A stretch of 64,000 nucleotides of DNA from Pomphorhynchus laevis (lineage: Eukaryota > Acanthocephala > Palaeacanthocephala > Echinorhynchida > Pomphorhynchidae): NCBI GenBank assembly GCA_012934845.2, contig WNNJ02001248.1, positions 62,001 to 126,000 of the forward strand. The letters are read 5' to 3'. The notes beneath the pieces were generated by a model. It saw nothing but the letters and a program-made list of their open reading frames with translations, was not told the origin of the DNA and did no database searches. A program made the translations under genes and the position numbers. How positions within the stretch are numbered: the stretch's first letter is position 1; each line of letters starts with the position of its first letter. Positions 24,201 to 32,044 of this stretch are shown piece after piece.

Positions 24201-25505
24201 AAATCAATTACTAGCTCAACAACGACTATTGACTACAAAATCAAGGGATCATTTGATTGCAATACAGAAAATATTAAGTATGTCGCAAAGTGCAACAAGT
24301 GTTCAAAACAGTACGTAGGAGAGACATCTAGGTCTTTACGACTAAGATTGAACAACAGAAGAAGTAACAAAAATTGTAATAGATATACTAGGGATGGTGT
24401 CTTAAGTCATGAGAGGTTTTGCCATGGAGAAATTGACAATGGATTTGAATATACAATTTTAGAGGATGGATTTCCTGATGAAAATATGCGGAAAAATAAA
24501 GAGATGAGGTGGATAGGTCAACTTATGTGTGATAATCCAAATGGAATAAACCTTAATCATATCTATGATTTGAAATTAAATCCGAAATACATAAGAAAGA
24601 AAAAATTCCATGAAAATAATATACAAAATGACGTAGTACCTTGATATGGTATTTCATAGTTATATTCTTCCGTGCTTTTTTCTTACTTTGAATGCGTATA
24701 AACATGAAATCTGAGTGTATTGTTGAATTTAATCATACTGTAAATATTTTGAAAAATAGCGGTTGCGCTCAAAACGTTGTAATTTTAAAGAAAATATATA
24801 TATTTCCAAACTCTGCTTCAATTAATACTTATTATATATAGGTGTTTTAGTTTGCTATTGTTTTAATTGACTAAGTAAAACATTGCGAATAACATGTGTA
24901 TTTTCCAGTAGTTATAAGCAGTTCGTATGATGTTTTGAGTGAATGTGAACATTTCAAAAAGAACCAACTTAATGCTATATTTAATGGCATTAATTAATTT
25001 ATAAATTCATACATTTTACGTTTTCGATATTTTTAAAATTTTATTAATTAGAATTATTTATAATTTGATTACATGATTAGTCACATCGATAACTTTATAT
25101 TATTTATAGAGGTAAAACTGATTGATAATATCTTTTGACAATTTTAGCCAATAAACCTATTATTGGTTAAACTATTTTAATATATATTTAAGTTATAATA
25201 CTATAGTTTTAATAAAGTTTCATTTTTAACCAATAAAATTGATTGATATCATTGTTTCCTTTGTCGAATAGTATTCAAATTATATTTAGAATCTCAATTG
25301 TTTATGCATGCTAAAATGTTCTCGATAAAAACGTCTTTGATTTTGCTATTTGTTTAGGGCAGCAGATCGTTGTCAACGCGAAAAACGGAAAACTATAAAC
25401 GGGGAAGATCTAATTTTTGCTCTGCAAGAATTGGGTTTTGATTATTATTTCGATCCTATTAGAGCGTTTTTACACAAGTACAGAGAGGTAATGATGACTT
25501 ATTAA
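15272..25505 (+). CDS. NFYB: NF-Y subunit beta (CCAAT-box factor, histone-fold)
   Basis: Spliced gene. Exon 1 is 15272-15329 (ATG AAT TCT...), exon 2 15371-15489, exon 3 15537-15604, exon 4 from 25358. All introns are GT-AG and phases agree: G|CT makes Ala, GA|G makes Glu. Spliced coding length to 25487 is 375 nt (125 codons). The protein reads [38 protein letters not shown], then [20 protein letters not shown] and [18 protein letters not shown], the NF-YB histone fold almost residue for residue. NF-YB pairs with NF-YC, then NF-YA, to bind CCAAT in the nucleus. The N-terminus is short, about 38 residues before the fold. Either exon 4 reads on to VMMTY and a stop at 25503-25505, or the GT at 25488 is a donor to a later exon (candidate at 27050). 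The family usually has a longer C-terminus. Confidence 0.93.
16469..19420 (-). pseudogene. F1 copy 2 ORF2: endonuclease-RT, frame-broken
   Basis: 18164-19057 encodes most of the endonuclease ([38 protein letters not shown]) and the linker. 17510-18016 encodes the RT fingers. 16469-17386 covers [10 protein letters not shown], the thumb and the complete C-terminus ([21 protein letters not shown] ... CFVVVM), which shows the normal end of F1 ORF2. The parts lie in separate frames. A 2-nt loss near 19393 relative to copy 1 fuses the end of ORF1 to the start of ORF2 until a stop at 19243. Confidence 0.85.
19400..20424 (-). pseudogene. F1 copy 2 ORF1 with an alternative N-terminal module
   Basis: 20110-20424 starts MIKIHSYK and has the finger [15 protein letters not shown] ... 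FVCDFC. It shares only the finger pattern with the copy 1/3 N-terminus. A stop (TAG) follows SHSMSS, and the F1-typical remainder ([16 protein letters not shown] onward) continues to about 19400. The switch between module types falls exactly at the sequence encoding LPDTPRP, which hints at recombination or template switching between LINE families. Confidence 0.8.
20117..21757. repeat. Large imperfect inverted repeat, arms about 650 bp
   Basis: The left arm, about 20117-20787, mirrors the right arm, about 21085-21757. Translated arms, minus 20421-20744 versus plus 21130-21441, differ by several residues over a hundred, so the duplication is not brand new. The arms include the F1 copy 2 type ORF1 N-terminus, its 5' UTR and an unclassified segment T. 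Confidence 0.85.
20640..22190. repeat. Nested inverted-repeat cluster of unclassified segment T
   Basis: Segment T (for example 20870-21180) recurs inverted at 21770-22150, and its core (CCATTTAGTATAAATGCCGT) appears four times: 20680, 20797, 21168 and 21970, in alternating orientation. A fragment of F1 ORF1 near 20540-20620 is also inverted. I do not recognise T; no convincing protein is encoded. The right edge abuts Penelope-like RT. Confidence 0.7.
21438..21788 (+). pseudogene. F1 copy 2 type ORF1 N-terminus, inverted duplicate
   Basis: Encodes [12 protein letters not shown], the finger [15 protein letters not shown] ... FVCGFC and the following Thr/Ser/Pro-rich stretch. It ends at HSMSSS, where the arm of the inverted repeat ends. 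A perfect 9-bp hairpin GCAAAGTGT-TTCCG-ACACTTTGC sits at the break (21753-21775). Confidence 0.75.
22150..24150 (-). pseudogene. Penelope-like element: N-terminal and RT part, broken
   Basis: The minus-strand pieces 23794-24207, 23101-23307 and 22475-23047 match the Penelope-like order. The N-terminal region has [17 protein letters not shown] text. The RT fingers read [12 protein letters not shown], the palm [12 protein letters not shown], followed by [13 protein letters not shown], an RT active-site region and [11 protein letters not shown] thumb-like tail reaches 22150. It is an old copy with several breaks. Penelope-like elements use RT plus a GIY-YIG nuclease; the nuclease on this strand is missing. 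Confidence 0.8.
24146..24170. repeat. Hairpin at head-to-head junction of Penelope-like pieces
   Basis: GGCGCTTACC and GGTAAGCGCC form a 10-bp perfect stem with a 5-base loop, exactly between the minus-strand RT piece and the plus-strand GIY-YIG piece. Confidence 0.75.
24168..24644 (+). pseudogene. Penelope-like GIY-YIG endonuclease, orphan fragment
   Basis: The reading frame to the stop at 24644 contains [20 protein letters not shown] followed by [12 protein letters not shown], the GIY-YIG signature with the Cys-rich insert typical of Penelope-like elements, then HERFCHGEI and an EMRWIGQL segment. It lacks an attached RT and lies on the opposite strand from the neighbouring RT. The domain itself reads through without a stop. 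Likely the 3' end of a second copy. Confidence 0.85.
24755..24790 (+). ncRNA. Degenerate hammerhead-like motif downstream of GIY-YIG
   Basis: TTTGAAAAA, a small AGCG/CGCT stem, then CAAAACGTTGTAAT follow the same plan as the motifs in the palindrome at 25962-26226 (TTGAAGA, stem, CGAAACGTTGTAAT). Penelope-like elements are known to carry hammerheads. Core bases are altered, so activity is unlikely. Confidence 0.4.
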
Positions 25506-25671
25506 TTTCGTAGCAAAATTATAAAACTAAACCAGCAAACACATTATATGTTGATCGCATTGTCATACAGGGGTTTATTCAAAGATGTGCTTTTTAATTA
25601 ATATAGTGCGGGCTTATTAAATTATATAATGGCAACAAACCATCCGTCATATAGATTTTTAACGTATAAAT

Positions 25672-25785
25672 TTAAAAAAAAAGATTTATTTTAACGTGGC
25701 AAATGCGTGCCAGCGCACGCTTACATGACCACAACAAAAACAAAACTGTGAATCAGGCGTCGAGAAGGTGTGAACGGAGGAGGTG
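25672..25785 (-). mobile_element. F1 LINE 3' stub, about 115 bp
   Basis: Matches the last part of F1 ORF2 and the 3' UTR, including the hairpin GCGTGC-CAGC-GCACGC (25705-25720) and the oligo-T tail. It ends abruptly at GAGGTGTTT, so it is severely 5'-truncated, as expected for incomplete target-primed reverse transcription. Confidence 0.85.
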
Positions 25786-25868
25786 TTTACTTATAAATTT
25801 TCTTATAAAATTTACTTATAAAATTACTTATAAAATTTAATTACTTATAAAATTTACTTATAAATTAG
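25786..25868. repeat. AT-rich tandem repeat, unit about ACTTATAAAATTT
   Basis: Five to six imperfect copies of a 12-15 bp unit start exactly where the F1 stub ends. Confidence 0.8.
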
Positions 25869-25961
25869 GCCGATCAATTGACAGCTCTTTTGTTGAGCTC
25901 TTCGTCTATATAGGTGTTGATTTTCTAGCTGCGGTTTGGGATCATGGATGCTTTCATATGT

Positions 25962-26220
25962 ATTTGTAAAATGTTTAATTAAGACCAACCAGAAGACCAA
26001 GTGTGTTTTATTTTATTACAACGTTTCGATCCTCGGTGGGATCTTCTTCAAGTTAAATCAATTATTGTATGTATATTAGATCTCAAAATTTTTAAAAAAT
26101 TTTGAGATCTAATATACATACAATAATTGATTTAACTTGAAGAAGATCCCACTGAGGATCGAAACGTTGTAATAAAATAAAACACACTTGGTCTTCTGGT
26201 TGGTTTTAATTAAACATTTT

Positions 26221-26226
<6 letters not shown>
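25962..26226. repeat. 265-bp near-perfect palindrome with hammerhead-like cores
   Basis: Arms of about 132 bp with two or three mismatches meet at AAAATTTTTAAAAAATTTT (26086-26104). Each arm has TTGAAGA, a GATCC/GGATC stem and CGAAACGTTGTAAT, a hammerhead-like plan with U for the first core C. Next to the centre is the LINE 5'-terminal string TGTATGTATATTAGATCTC (26066-26084 and mirrored). The arms are so similar that a recent origin or an assembly artefact must be considered. Confidence 0.85.
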
Positions 26227-26297
<71 letters not shown>

Positions 26298-26313
26298 ATA
26301 TATTATAATTGTC
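26227..26313. repeat. (AT)n microsatellite
   Basis: An almost pure AT dinucleotide run directly after the palindrome, with two TATTATA interruptions near its end. Confidence 0.95.
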
Positions 26314-26354
26314 GTAAGTAGATAAAAAACAGGAAATGACGACCAAGAGCAATT

Positions 26355-26400
26355 TCTTGTAAAGCTTTCGGGCTAACTGCCCTTCTTTAGTACATTGTAA
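26355..26400 (-). ncRNA. Degenerate hammerhead-like motif
   Basis: On the minus strand ACTAAAGA is followed by the stem GGGC/GCCC and GAAAGC. This is the hammerhead layout with A replacing G in the CUGANGA box. Probably a Penelope-like or SINE tail remnant. Confidence 0.35.
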
Positions 26401-26867
26401 GAACTTTAATAACCAATACTTTCTTTAACCATATATATGACATTTACTTATACATACTACATATTTTGCATTATACATTTATAATGCAAATATAATAATA
26501 TTGTTTATTATCAATTCGTAAAAATTCTACTATTAAATAATATTTTGTTGACATCAGACCAAGCTGGTCTAATGAGGATATATAAAATGCTGCCTGGTGT
26601 TTATGCCTTCTTGTGAGGAAAACAATGATTCATTTACGAGTACACCATTTGGTGTCCCAGGGCAGGTGCAACAACAACAATAACGACATGCAATGTAAAA
26701 ATGATCGCATGTCATTTTTGCCAATGAAAAATCCCGTTGTTCAGTTATCTGATCTGATTTGTATCGAATAAGTTTGAATAGAAATAAGACCTAATGTTCT
26801 TATATAATTTATTATATTTATTTAAAAAAGTTCTTCTATGCATATGGATAAAAGAAATGAACAATTA

Positions 26868-26987
26868 AAAATAGCGTAAATGAACTATTTACGCTATTTA
26901 TTTTTTACAGTCTTTCTTCATCAGTTCAAATTTACTGTTCAATTACAATTTATCCTGACGATGTCCACAATTGGTGGACATCGTCTT
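26868..26987. repeat. Two adjacent perfect hairpins
   Basis: The first, near 26868-26902, is AAAATAGCGTAAAT with its mirror and a 5-base loop (14-bp stem). The second, near 26957-26987, is GACGATGTCCAC with its mirror and loop AATTG (12-bp stem), preceded by CCT so that CTGACGA appears. No GAAA follows, so it is not a working hammerhead. Confidence 0.75.
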
Positions 26988-27048
26988 TGTTTAAATCTTA
27001 ATGCTCATAATATGTTAAAGTTTTGATCATATGTGCGCTACAATTATC

Positions 27049-27257
27049 ACATTTTACTATTAATTTTTGTTCATTCACAGCTTGTACAAGAATCAAAGCC
27101 GCTAGTTTGCTCTGCTGCTCATGGGATGATGCAAATAAGCACAGATCGTATGCCTTTCCAAGTTCGGGTTTTTGTCTATTTGAGTTATGAAATAATTTTA
27201 ATTCTTTCTATTAGCGTACTAGCTTCAGTAGTAAACGAAAGCGTAAGCAAAGCTTAA
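27049..27257 (+). other. Possible further NFYB exon, weak
   Basis: A strong pyrimidine tract and TTCACAG acceptor precede an open frame starting LVQESKPLVCSAAHG. Phase 0 would fit exon 4 ending at 25487. The residues do not clearly resemble known NF-YB C-termini, so this may be chance. Confidence 0.22.
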
Positions 27258-27559
27258 TACCTAAAACAGATGATCAATTATGCTACCAATTTTATTGATT
27301 GTGATACTTATTTTTTTGTCATTTATGTAATGAATTTTATATTAAAGTTTTGAGTGTGAAAATTTAGAAATAACTTCTTATACTTCTTAGTACTTTTTCA
27401 TTTACAAATACATTTTAATATCATGTTATTTTACTGTAATTGACCAAATGTTAGAATTTAGCATATGATGTTTTGACTGAATCGAGTTTGTAAAATTCAT
27501 TTTGCAATTCGTATCTAAATAATCAAAAATGTCTAACTAAATTTTTTCTAATCAAAAAC

Positions 27560-27840
27560 GCTAACGGTTTGGATGGATATCCTACCCATTCGGTGGTTAT
27601 CAACGATATACGATGCCACAGAGGTCATCCTCTGTTGTTGAGGATATCGTCCCATGGTCGCAGTTCACGGTTGGATCGGTTGTCTCATCATTGTGCAAAT
27701 GCTTGGAATCAACTACCGTCGGAAATCGTGATGGCCACATACGTTAAGAAATTTAAGACTGCTCTCATGGATTGGACGATTAACGGCGGAAATAATGAAA
27801 ATTACCCCTTTTATTGATATTTTATGTTGATTTTGGTGTA
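27560..27840 (+). pseudogene. F2-like LINE ORF2 C-terminal stub
   Basis: Encodes DGYPTHSVV, CHRGHPLLLR, SRLDRLSHHCANAWNQLPSEI, matching the C-terminal end of F2 ORF2 (GYPTECVKLN, VSRLSRRVRKLWNALPHDI). The open frame of 82 residues ends with a natural-looking stop, followed by a short 3' UTR. It is the 5'-truncated 3' end of a LINE. Confidence 0.75.
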
Positions 27841-28440
27841 TATAATGATGTTTTTTGTGATCGAGCGAAACGGCTTTATAACCAATGCTTGCTTGTAATA
27901 ATATTATTTTGATTATTAAAACATTTCAATAGAACATTTGGACATTTTGTTAATTAAAATTAGGTTTTGTTTTTACTTGGATTCGGTTTACTGAAGTAAA
28001 AAATGCGAAAGACTACAATTTACTGCTGTTCGTCTAGGAACAGAATTATTAACTATATTTATTCAAGAAGATGAAAGAAATCAAAAGAGTGTATGTCAAA
28101 GAGCGAAGTATCTCACTGACTACAATTTATACAAAATAACTATCATCTTCAGATGAGTTTTAAGTTATAAGAATCTTAAAACGAGAAAAACAACTTAACA
28201 AAACTTTGAACTTTTCTATAAAACATTTAATTATTCAGGTGAAGGAAATACGAAAACCAATTGAACTCACTTATCTAATGACTAATTAAATATTAGTTAA
28301 ATTAATTAAATTAATTAATTTCGTATAATTTCGTTTAATAATTTTTCTTAATTAGCAAAAATCGAGATGAATTTTATGAATGTTATGTTAAAAAATTATT
28401 TTTTGCTAATAATAATTTTTTTTTAATGGAAAAATTTATT

Positions 28441-30014
28441 TTAGTAAAACATACAGTCGAGGTTACCCGCAAGTGGGCCCAAAAAAAGATAGTTTAATAA
28501 TACTTTTTTAGGTCTCATTTCAGACACCAGACGTTTGCTTTTGTTAGAGCTACACCTATACGTTGTCGCAGCGAACATACATTTTTGCCATGGTAGGATG
28601 GATCGCTCACTGATGCGAGAGTTGCTAGTCATTTGATGAAAGCACTTGCCTCATTTGCTAGTCCGCCTGAGGTGGAAATTACGAACGGAATAAAGGTTCC
28701 TTTTTCGATTTCAATAATTCGCTCAATGTATTTATTCTTTTTTCTGTTTTCATTGTATTCAAATAATTGTGTAGGACTTCGACTTACGTACGACTGGGCA
28801 AATGGGTTAAATATTGTGACATCCAAAAATGTCCGCTCAGTCTGTGAGTGCGTTTGTCCAGTGCAAGATAAATCGGCTCTTGATCAGGGATCTCGTGTTG
28901 TCGTTTGGTTTGAAAACTCGAATGTATCTGAAACAGTTGAGAGCATCGGTTCTGATTCTACATTCCGTAATACTTTACTGGCTTCGTCAATCAAGATATC
29001 TCTGATTATATTATGTCGTACTATGGTCCGTCCTTTCCATTTGCACGACAGTAAGTGAGCTGTCGATTTAACTTCTCTGCATACACATGATGTTGATGTA
29101 CAGCGCAAGTCCCATCCATATCTACATGCCATTCCCGCTTGTATTTCAAAATTATTTAAATAAAATCGTCTGTCATCGATTACTCGAGCAGAGAGCCAAG
29201 AGGAAGACCCTTTAATAGAGGCGTGCTCTACAGCAGTTTTCGATTTTTGATCTAATTCTGACATTATGTTGATTAATTCACCCTGTTCTAAATCAGATTT
29301 TTCTGTTGCTATCATCCGAGCCATTTCTCTTTGCTTTTCGTAAAGAGTTGATCCTCTTATATATGCCCAGAAGGTTGCACATTTTGGCTGATCTTGGCCA
29401 TTCCATTTTAGCTATTTTTTGAGGATTTATTATTTCTAGGCCACCGTTAACTACTTTAAGGCACAAGACATTAAACCATGTGTGATCAATAACCTCTCTG
29501 TCTAGAATCTGAGGCAGTAGTCCGTGCTGAATAATCGTAATTAGCTTTTTGAACCATTCGGTTTAAAATTCGCATGTTCTTCTAATATAACTCCATTTAT
29601 GTTGTAGTCCGAATATGAATGCAGAATATGTAGATGTTTCTCACTCTGTGCTACTGATTTAAGCCGAACTAATAAGGAGAGCCATTCGTCAATCTTTTGC
29701 TGATCCCAATTCGATTAAATTGATTCATTTACGAAAAAGCCATATGCTGGACCGAGTTTCTTTATGTGATTGAAAAACAATAGCAATTCTATTTCGGTGC
29801 CAACACACGATACATCATCCGCATACCATTTTTGCGTTATTGTTGGACATAACGAATTCAATTTTGTTATCAGCGGTATCGTGACTGTCGCGAAAGCAAT
29901 CATAGCAATCGGATCACCTTGTGTGAATCTTTCTTTTGACTCTATTATTTCATTATCTATAATCAATATTGGATTGTTGTTGTATTTTTCAATATTGTTT
30001 TGAGAGGAGGGCAT
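28441..30014 (-). pseudogene. REL1 C-terminal part: RT active site, knuckle and nuclease
   Basis: 29715-30014 encodes RFTQGDPIAMIAFA and KWYADDVSCVG. The next 400 bp are degenerate. 28884-29324 encodes SSWLSARVIDDRRFYLN, CRYGWDL, the knuckle CVCREVKSTAHLLSC and IVRHNIIRDILIDE, the start of the PD-(D/E)XK-like nuclease. 28629-28826 continues with VTIFNPFAQ and GTFIPFVISTSGGL, and the frame is then lost. It is broken by several frameshifts. Confidence 0.8.
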
Positions 30015-30545
30015 ATCCTGGAAATTTAATTAGATTAAAATAGATTAAATGTAACTATTATTACAATTCGTTATGTAATGAATTAAATGCTTACTTTGTT
30101 AGGCTGCTTAATAGAGAACGTTCACATACATCAAAGATAAACATTTGGAAAACTTATATACAGACTCAGTTAAATGATTTGATTAAAATAAAAATTGATA
30201 TAAAATTTTATTTGTAAATTTAATAAATTTACAAATATCTTATGTCAATTCGATGATTAACAATTAATAATACAATTTAAATCAAGTTAAAATAAAAAAT
30301 TGAAATTTAAAAAGTCAATTTTAATGAATTAACAAATAAATAACAGAATAAGGAATAGAGGTCATCAGGAGGAACTGCTATGCTATCAGGTTTCTGCCTC
30401 TATTCTTCGACCCAACACAGCAGCGGGGCCAAATACATGCTATTTGTATATTTCCTGTGATGAAATTATTCAATATTATTTTATAAATTATCAATAAATC
30501 AGATCAGATGGATTGTTGTTGTAAGTATTTTTTAATATTGTTTTG
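29950..30545. repeat. About 480-bp insertion in REL1 flanked by a 50-60 bp direct duplication
   Basis: A segment containing GGATTGTTGTTGTA and GTTTTGAGAGGAGG (about 29960-30018) recurs at about 30508-30563 with several differences. The DNA between is AT-rich and carries pseudoknot repeat copy A (30335-30485). The differences between the two flanks show the insertion is not recent. A duplication this long is unusual for a LINE target site. Confidence 0.7.
30335..30485 (-). repeat. Pseudoknot repeat, copy A
   Basis: Shares GAGGTCATCAGGAGGAACTG and GGGGCCAAATACATGCTA with copies B and C. On the minus strand GGCCCC, then CTGCTGTG, are followed by partners in pseudoknot order. Helix 1 is partly eroded here (partner AGAGGC). 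Confidence 0.7.
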
Positions 30546-31810
30546 AGAGGAGGACATATCCTGGAAATGTTTTCTATAGCTACTTTTCGGTTTATGCAGT
30601 TGAATGCATTTTTGGCATCTATGAGTAAGAGACAAGCTTTCAATTCTTCTTTCAACAACGACCGTTGACTTCTTACGACGTATTCCATCGCGCATTTTTG
30701 ACCTGCGCAAAGCTGAAAGTTACCGGCTACATCCTGTACATGTGTTTGTATTATCTGCAGGACTGCTTTCGATATAATCCTTCTGTATACTTCTCCAATA
30801 CCTATTGGACGAACTCTAGGGCTCTTGTCAAGCGCCACGAGTTGACATATAACGAATGCATCCAAATATTTCTCATCAGCCTCGGTTGTAGCAATGCGTC
30901 TTGCCAATTTTGCCATGCTATCGGCCAATTCATATGATTCCCGATCGAATGTAACTAGCATTTGTTTCCACAGTGATGCATCTCCACCAGAGGGTCCTGC
31001 TGAACCCGAAGTTTGTCGGCATGAATGAACAATTGCACTTGCATCTATCTGATCGTACATGATATCATGAAACGTTTCAGATTGGAACTGTGTATTAATG
31101 ATGGCCTCATCACTGAATGGGCCACTTTCTGGATGTTTGTCCATTAGTATATCTACTACACGTTTTTGTCCGATCATGTCATCAGCCACCAACAATTTGC
31201 TACAATTATTTTCGGGATTTAAAGCACGCACTGCAGCTCCAATGCTACCCTTCATAATTGCTCGTTTGAATTGATTAGGCCATTTCAGTATGTTAGTTTC
31301 TTTCGATTTCTTTGTCATTTGTAAATATCGGGCTTCTTCATAGAGACCACATATTTCTCTCTTTTTCCAATAATCCAGGCGTCTTTTGAGGGCAGCTCTG
31401 GTGTCTTTGACTTTTCGGGACAAAGGTCGTTGTAGTAAGAGTTGAAAATAAATCGTTATCATCATTAACTCGTTTCCATTATCTTCATGAGTACATGCCC
31501 TGTTAAACATCGCTGCTAAGTTTGAAATGAATACTCTGTTTTCGTTACAGCGTGGTAATTCCATCAAGTTAGGTCTCCATTTAATCACAATTTTATAGAT
31601 ATCTTTTAGGTCAATATCCTTTTGTAAATCAGATGAGGAGTTAGACGAAACATATTTTACTTGGGAAGGTATCATTCTATTTGTACAGCTTTTGGCAGAA
31701 CAGTTTATACACGCTCGTTTAGATTTGACACATACACACCCTCGGCACTTTGCGTTCTGTCCATTACATGAGCAGCATTTCATTTCACTAGACGGTATTC
31801 CTTTTGGCAT
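30491..31810 (-). CDS. REL1 N-terminal part: Cys cluster and RT fingers/palm start
   Basis: 439 residues from ATG to a stop inside the insertion boundary. Residues 12-42 hold nine Cys (CCSCN ... CRGCVC ... CINC ... C), probably a nucleic-acid-binding zinc cluster that chooses the target. About residues 275-300 read SGSAGPSGGDASLWK, then VALDKSPRVRPIGIGEVYRR and LLIDAKNAFNCINRK (first catalytic Asp of RT). The frame then enters NTYNNNPS and stops because of the inserted segment, so the YADD half lies beyond it. It has no internal stop, and it is the longest REL frame here. Confidence 0.85.
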   Translation of the reverse strand: MPKGIPSSEMKCCSCNGQNAKCRGCVCVKSKRACINCSAKSCTNRMIPSQVKYVSSNSSSDLQKDIDLKDIYKIVIKWRPNLMELPRCNENRVFISNLAAMFNRACTHEDNGNELMMITIYFQLLLQRPLSRKVKDTRAALKRRLDYWKKREICGLYEEARYLQMTKKSKETNILKWPNQFKRAIMKGSIGAAVRALNPENNCSKLLVADDMIGQKRVVDILMDKHPESGPFSDEAIINTQFQSETFHDIMYDQIDASAIVHSCRQTSGSAGPSGGDASLWKQMLVTFDRESYELADSMAKLARRIATTEADEKYLDAFVICQLVALDKSPRVRPIGIGEVYRRIISKAVLQIIQTHVQDVAGNFQLCAGQKCAMEYVVRSQRSLLKEELKACLLLIDAKNAFNCINRKVAIENISRICPPLKTILKNTYNNNPSDLIY

Positions 31811-32044
31811 TTTGTTGTAAGTAGTTAGTTGTAAGTTGTAATTATTTTAGATTGTCTCAATTGTATAGAACTTAATATAACCAAGACAAATTTCAATTGA
31901 CCAAGACAAATTTCAATATCAAATAATTATAATAATTATAATATTATTATAATATAATAACATTATTAATATATATTATATAATATATATAATACATTAT
32001 ATATAAATATAATTATATTATTTTTTTTATTTTTTGATAATATA

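Larger units (their letters stand above)
15605..25357 (+). other. NFYB intron 3, about 9.75 kb, colonised by retroelements
   Basis: The donor GTAAGT at 15605 and acceptor TTTGTTTAG ending at 25357 are consistent with the split Glu codon. The other two introns are 41 and 47 nt, so this intron has grown some 200-fold. It contains F1 LINE copy 2, a nested inverted-repeat cluster and Penelope-like fragments. The flanks 15605-16424 and 24800-25357 are AT-rich and show no gene. Confidence 0.88.
28430..31810 (-). mobile_element. REL1: non-LTR retrotransposon with restriction-like endonuclease
   Basis: Single-ORF element on the minus strand. A Cys-rich N-terminus and RT (30491-31810) are followed by RT with YADD (29715-30014), a C-x-C...H...C knuckle with the nuclease (28884-29324), a C-terminal region (28441-28826) and a 3' motif GGTTACCCGCAAGTGGGCCC (28461-28480 as read on +). 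It is interrupted by an insertion at about 30015-30500. Architecture as in the R2/NeSL/CRE group. Related RTs with a GxAGPSGxDA segment and a FERxFFDV segment are, as far as I recall, common in cnidarians and sponges. Confidence 0.85.

Noticed and set aside
30335-30485. Calling the pseudoknot repeat an HDV-like ribozyme outright
   Set aside because: The order of helices 1 and 2 fits, but no convincing P3 helix or catalytic-C segment can be drawn in all three copies.
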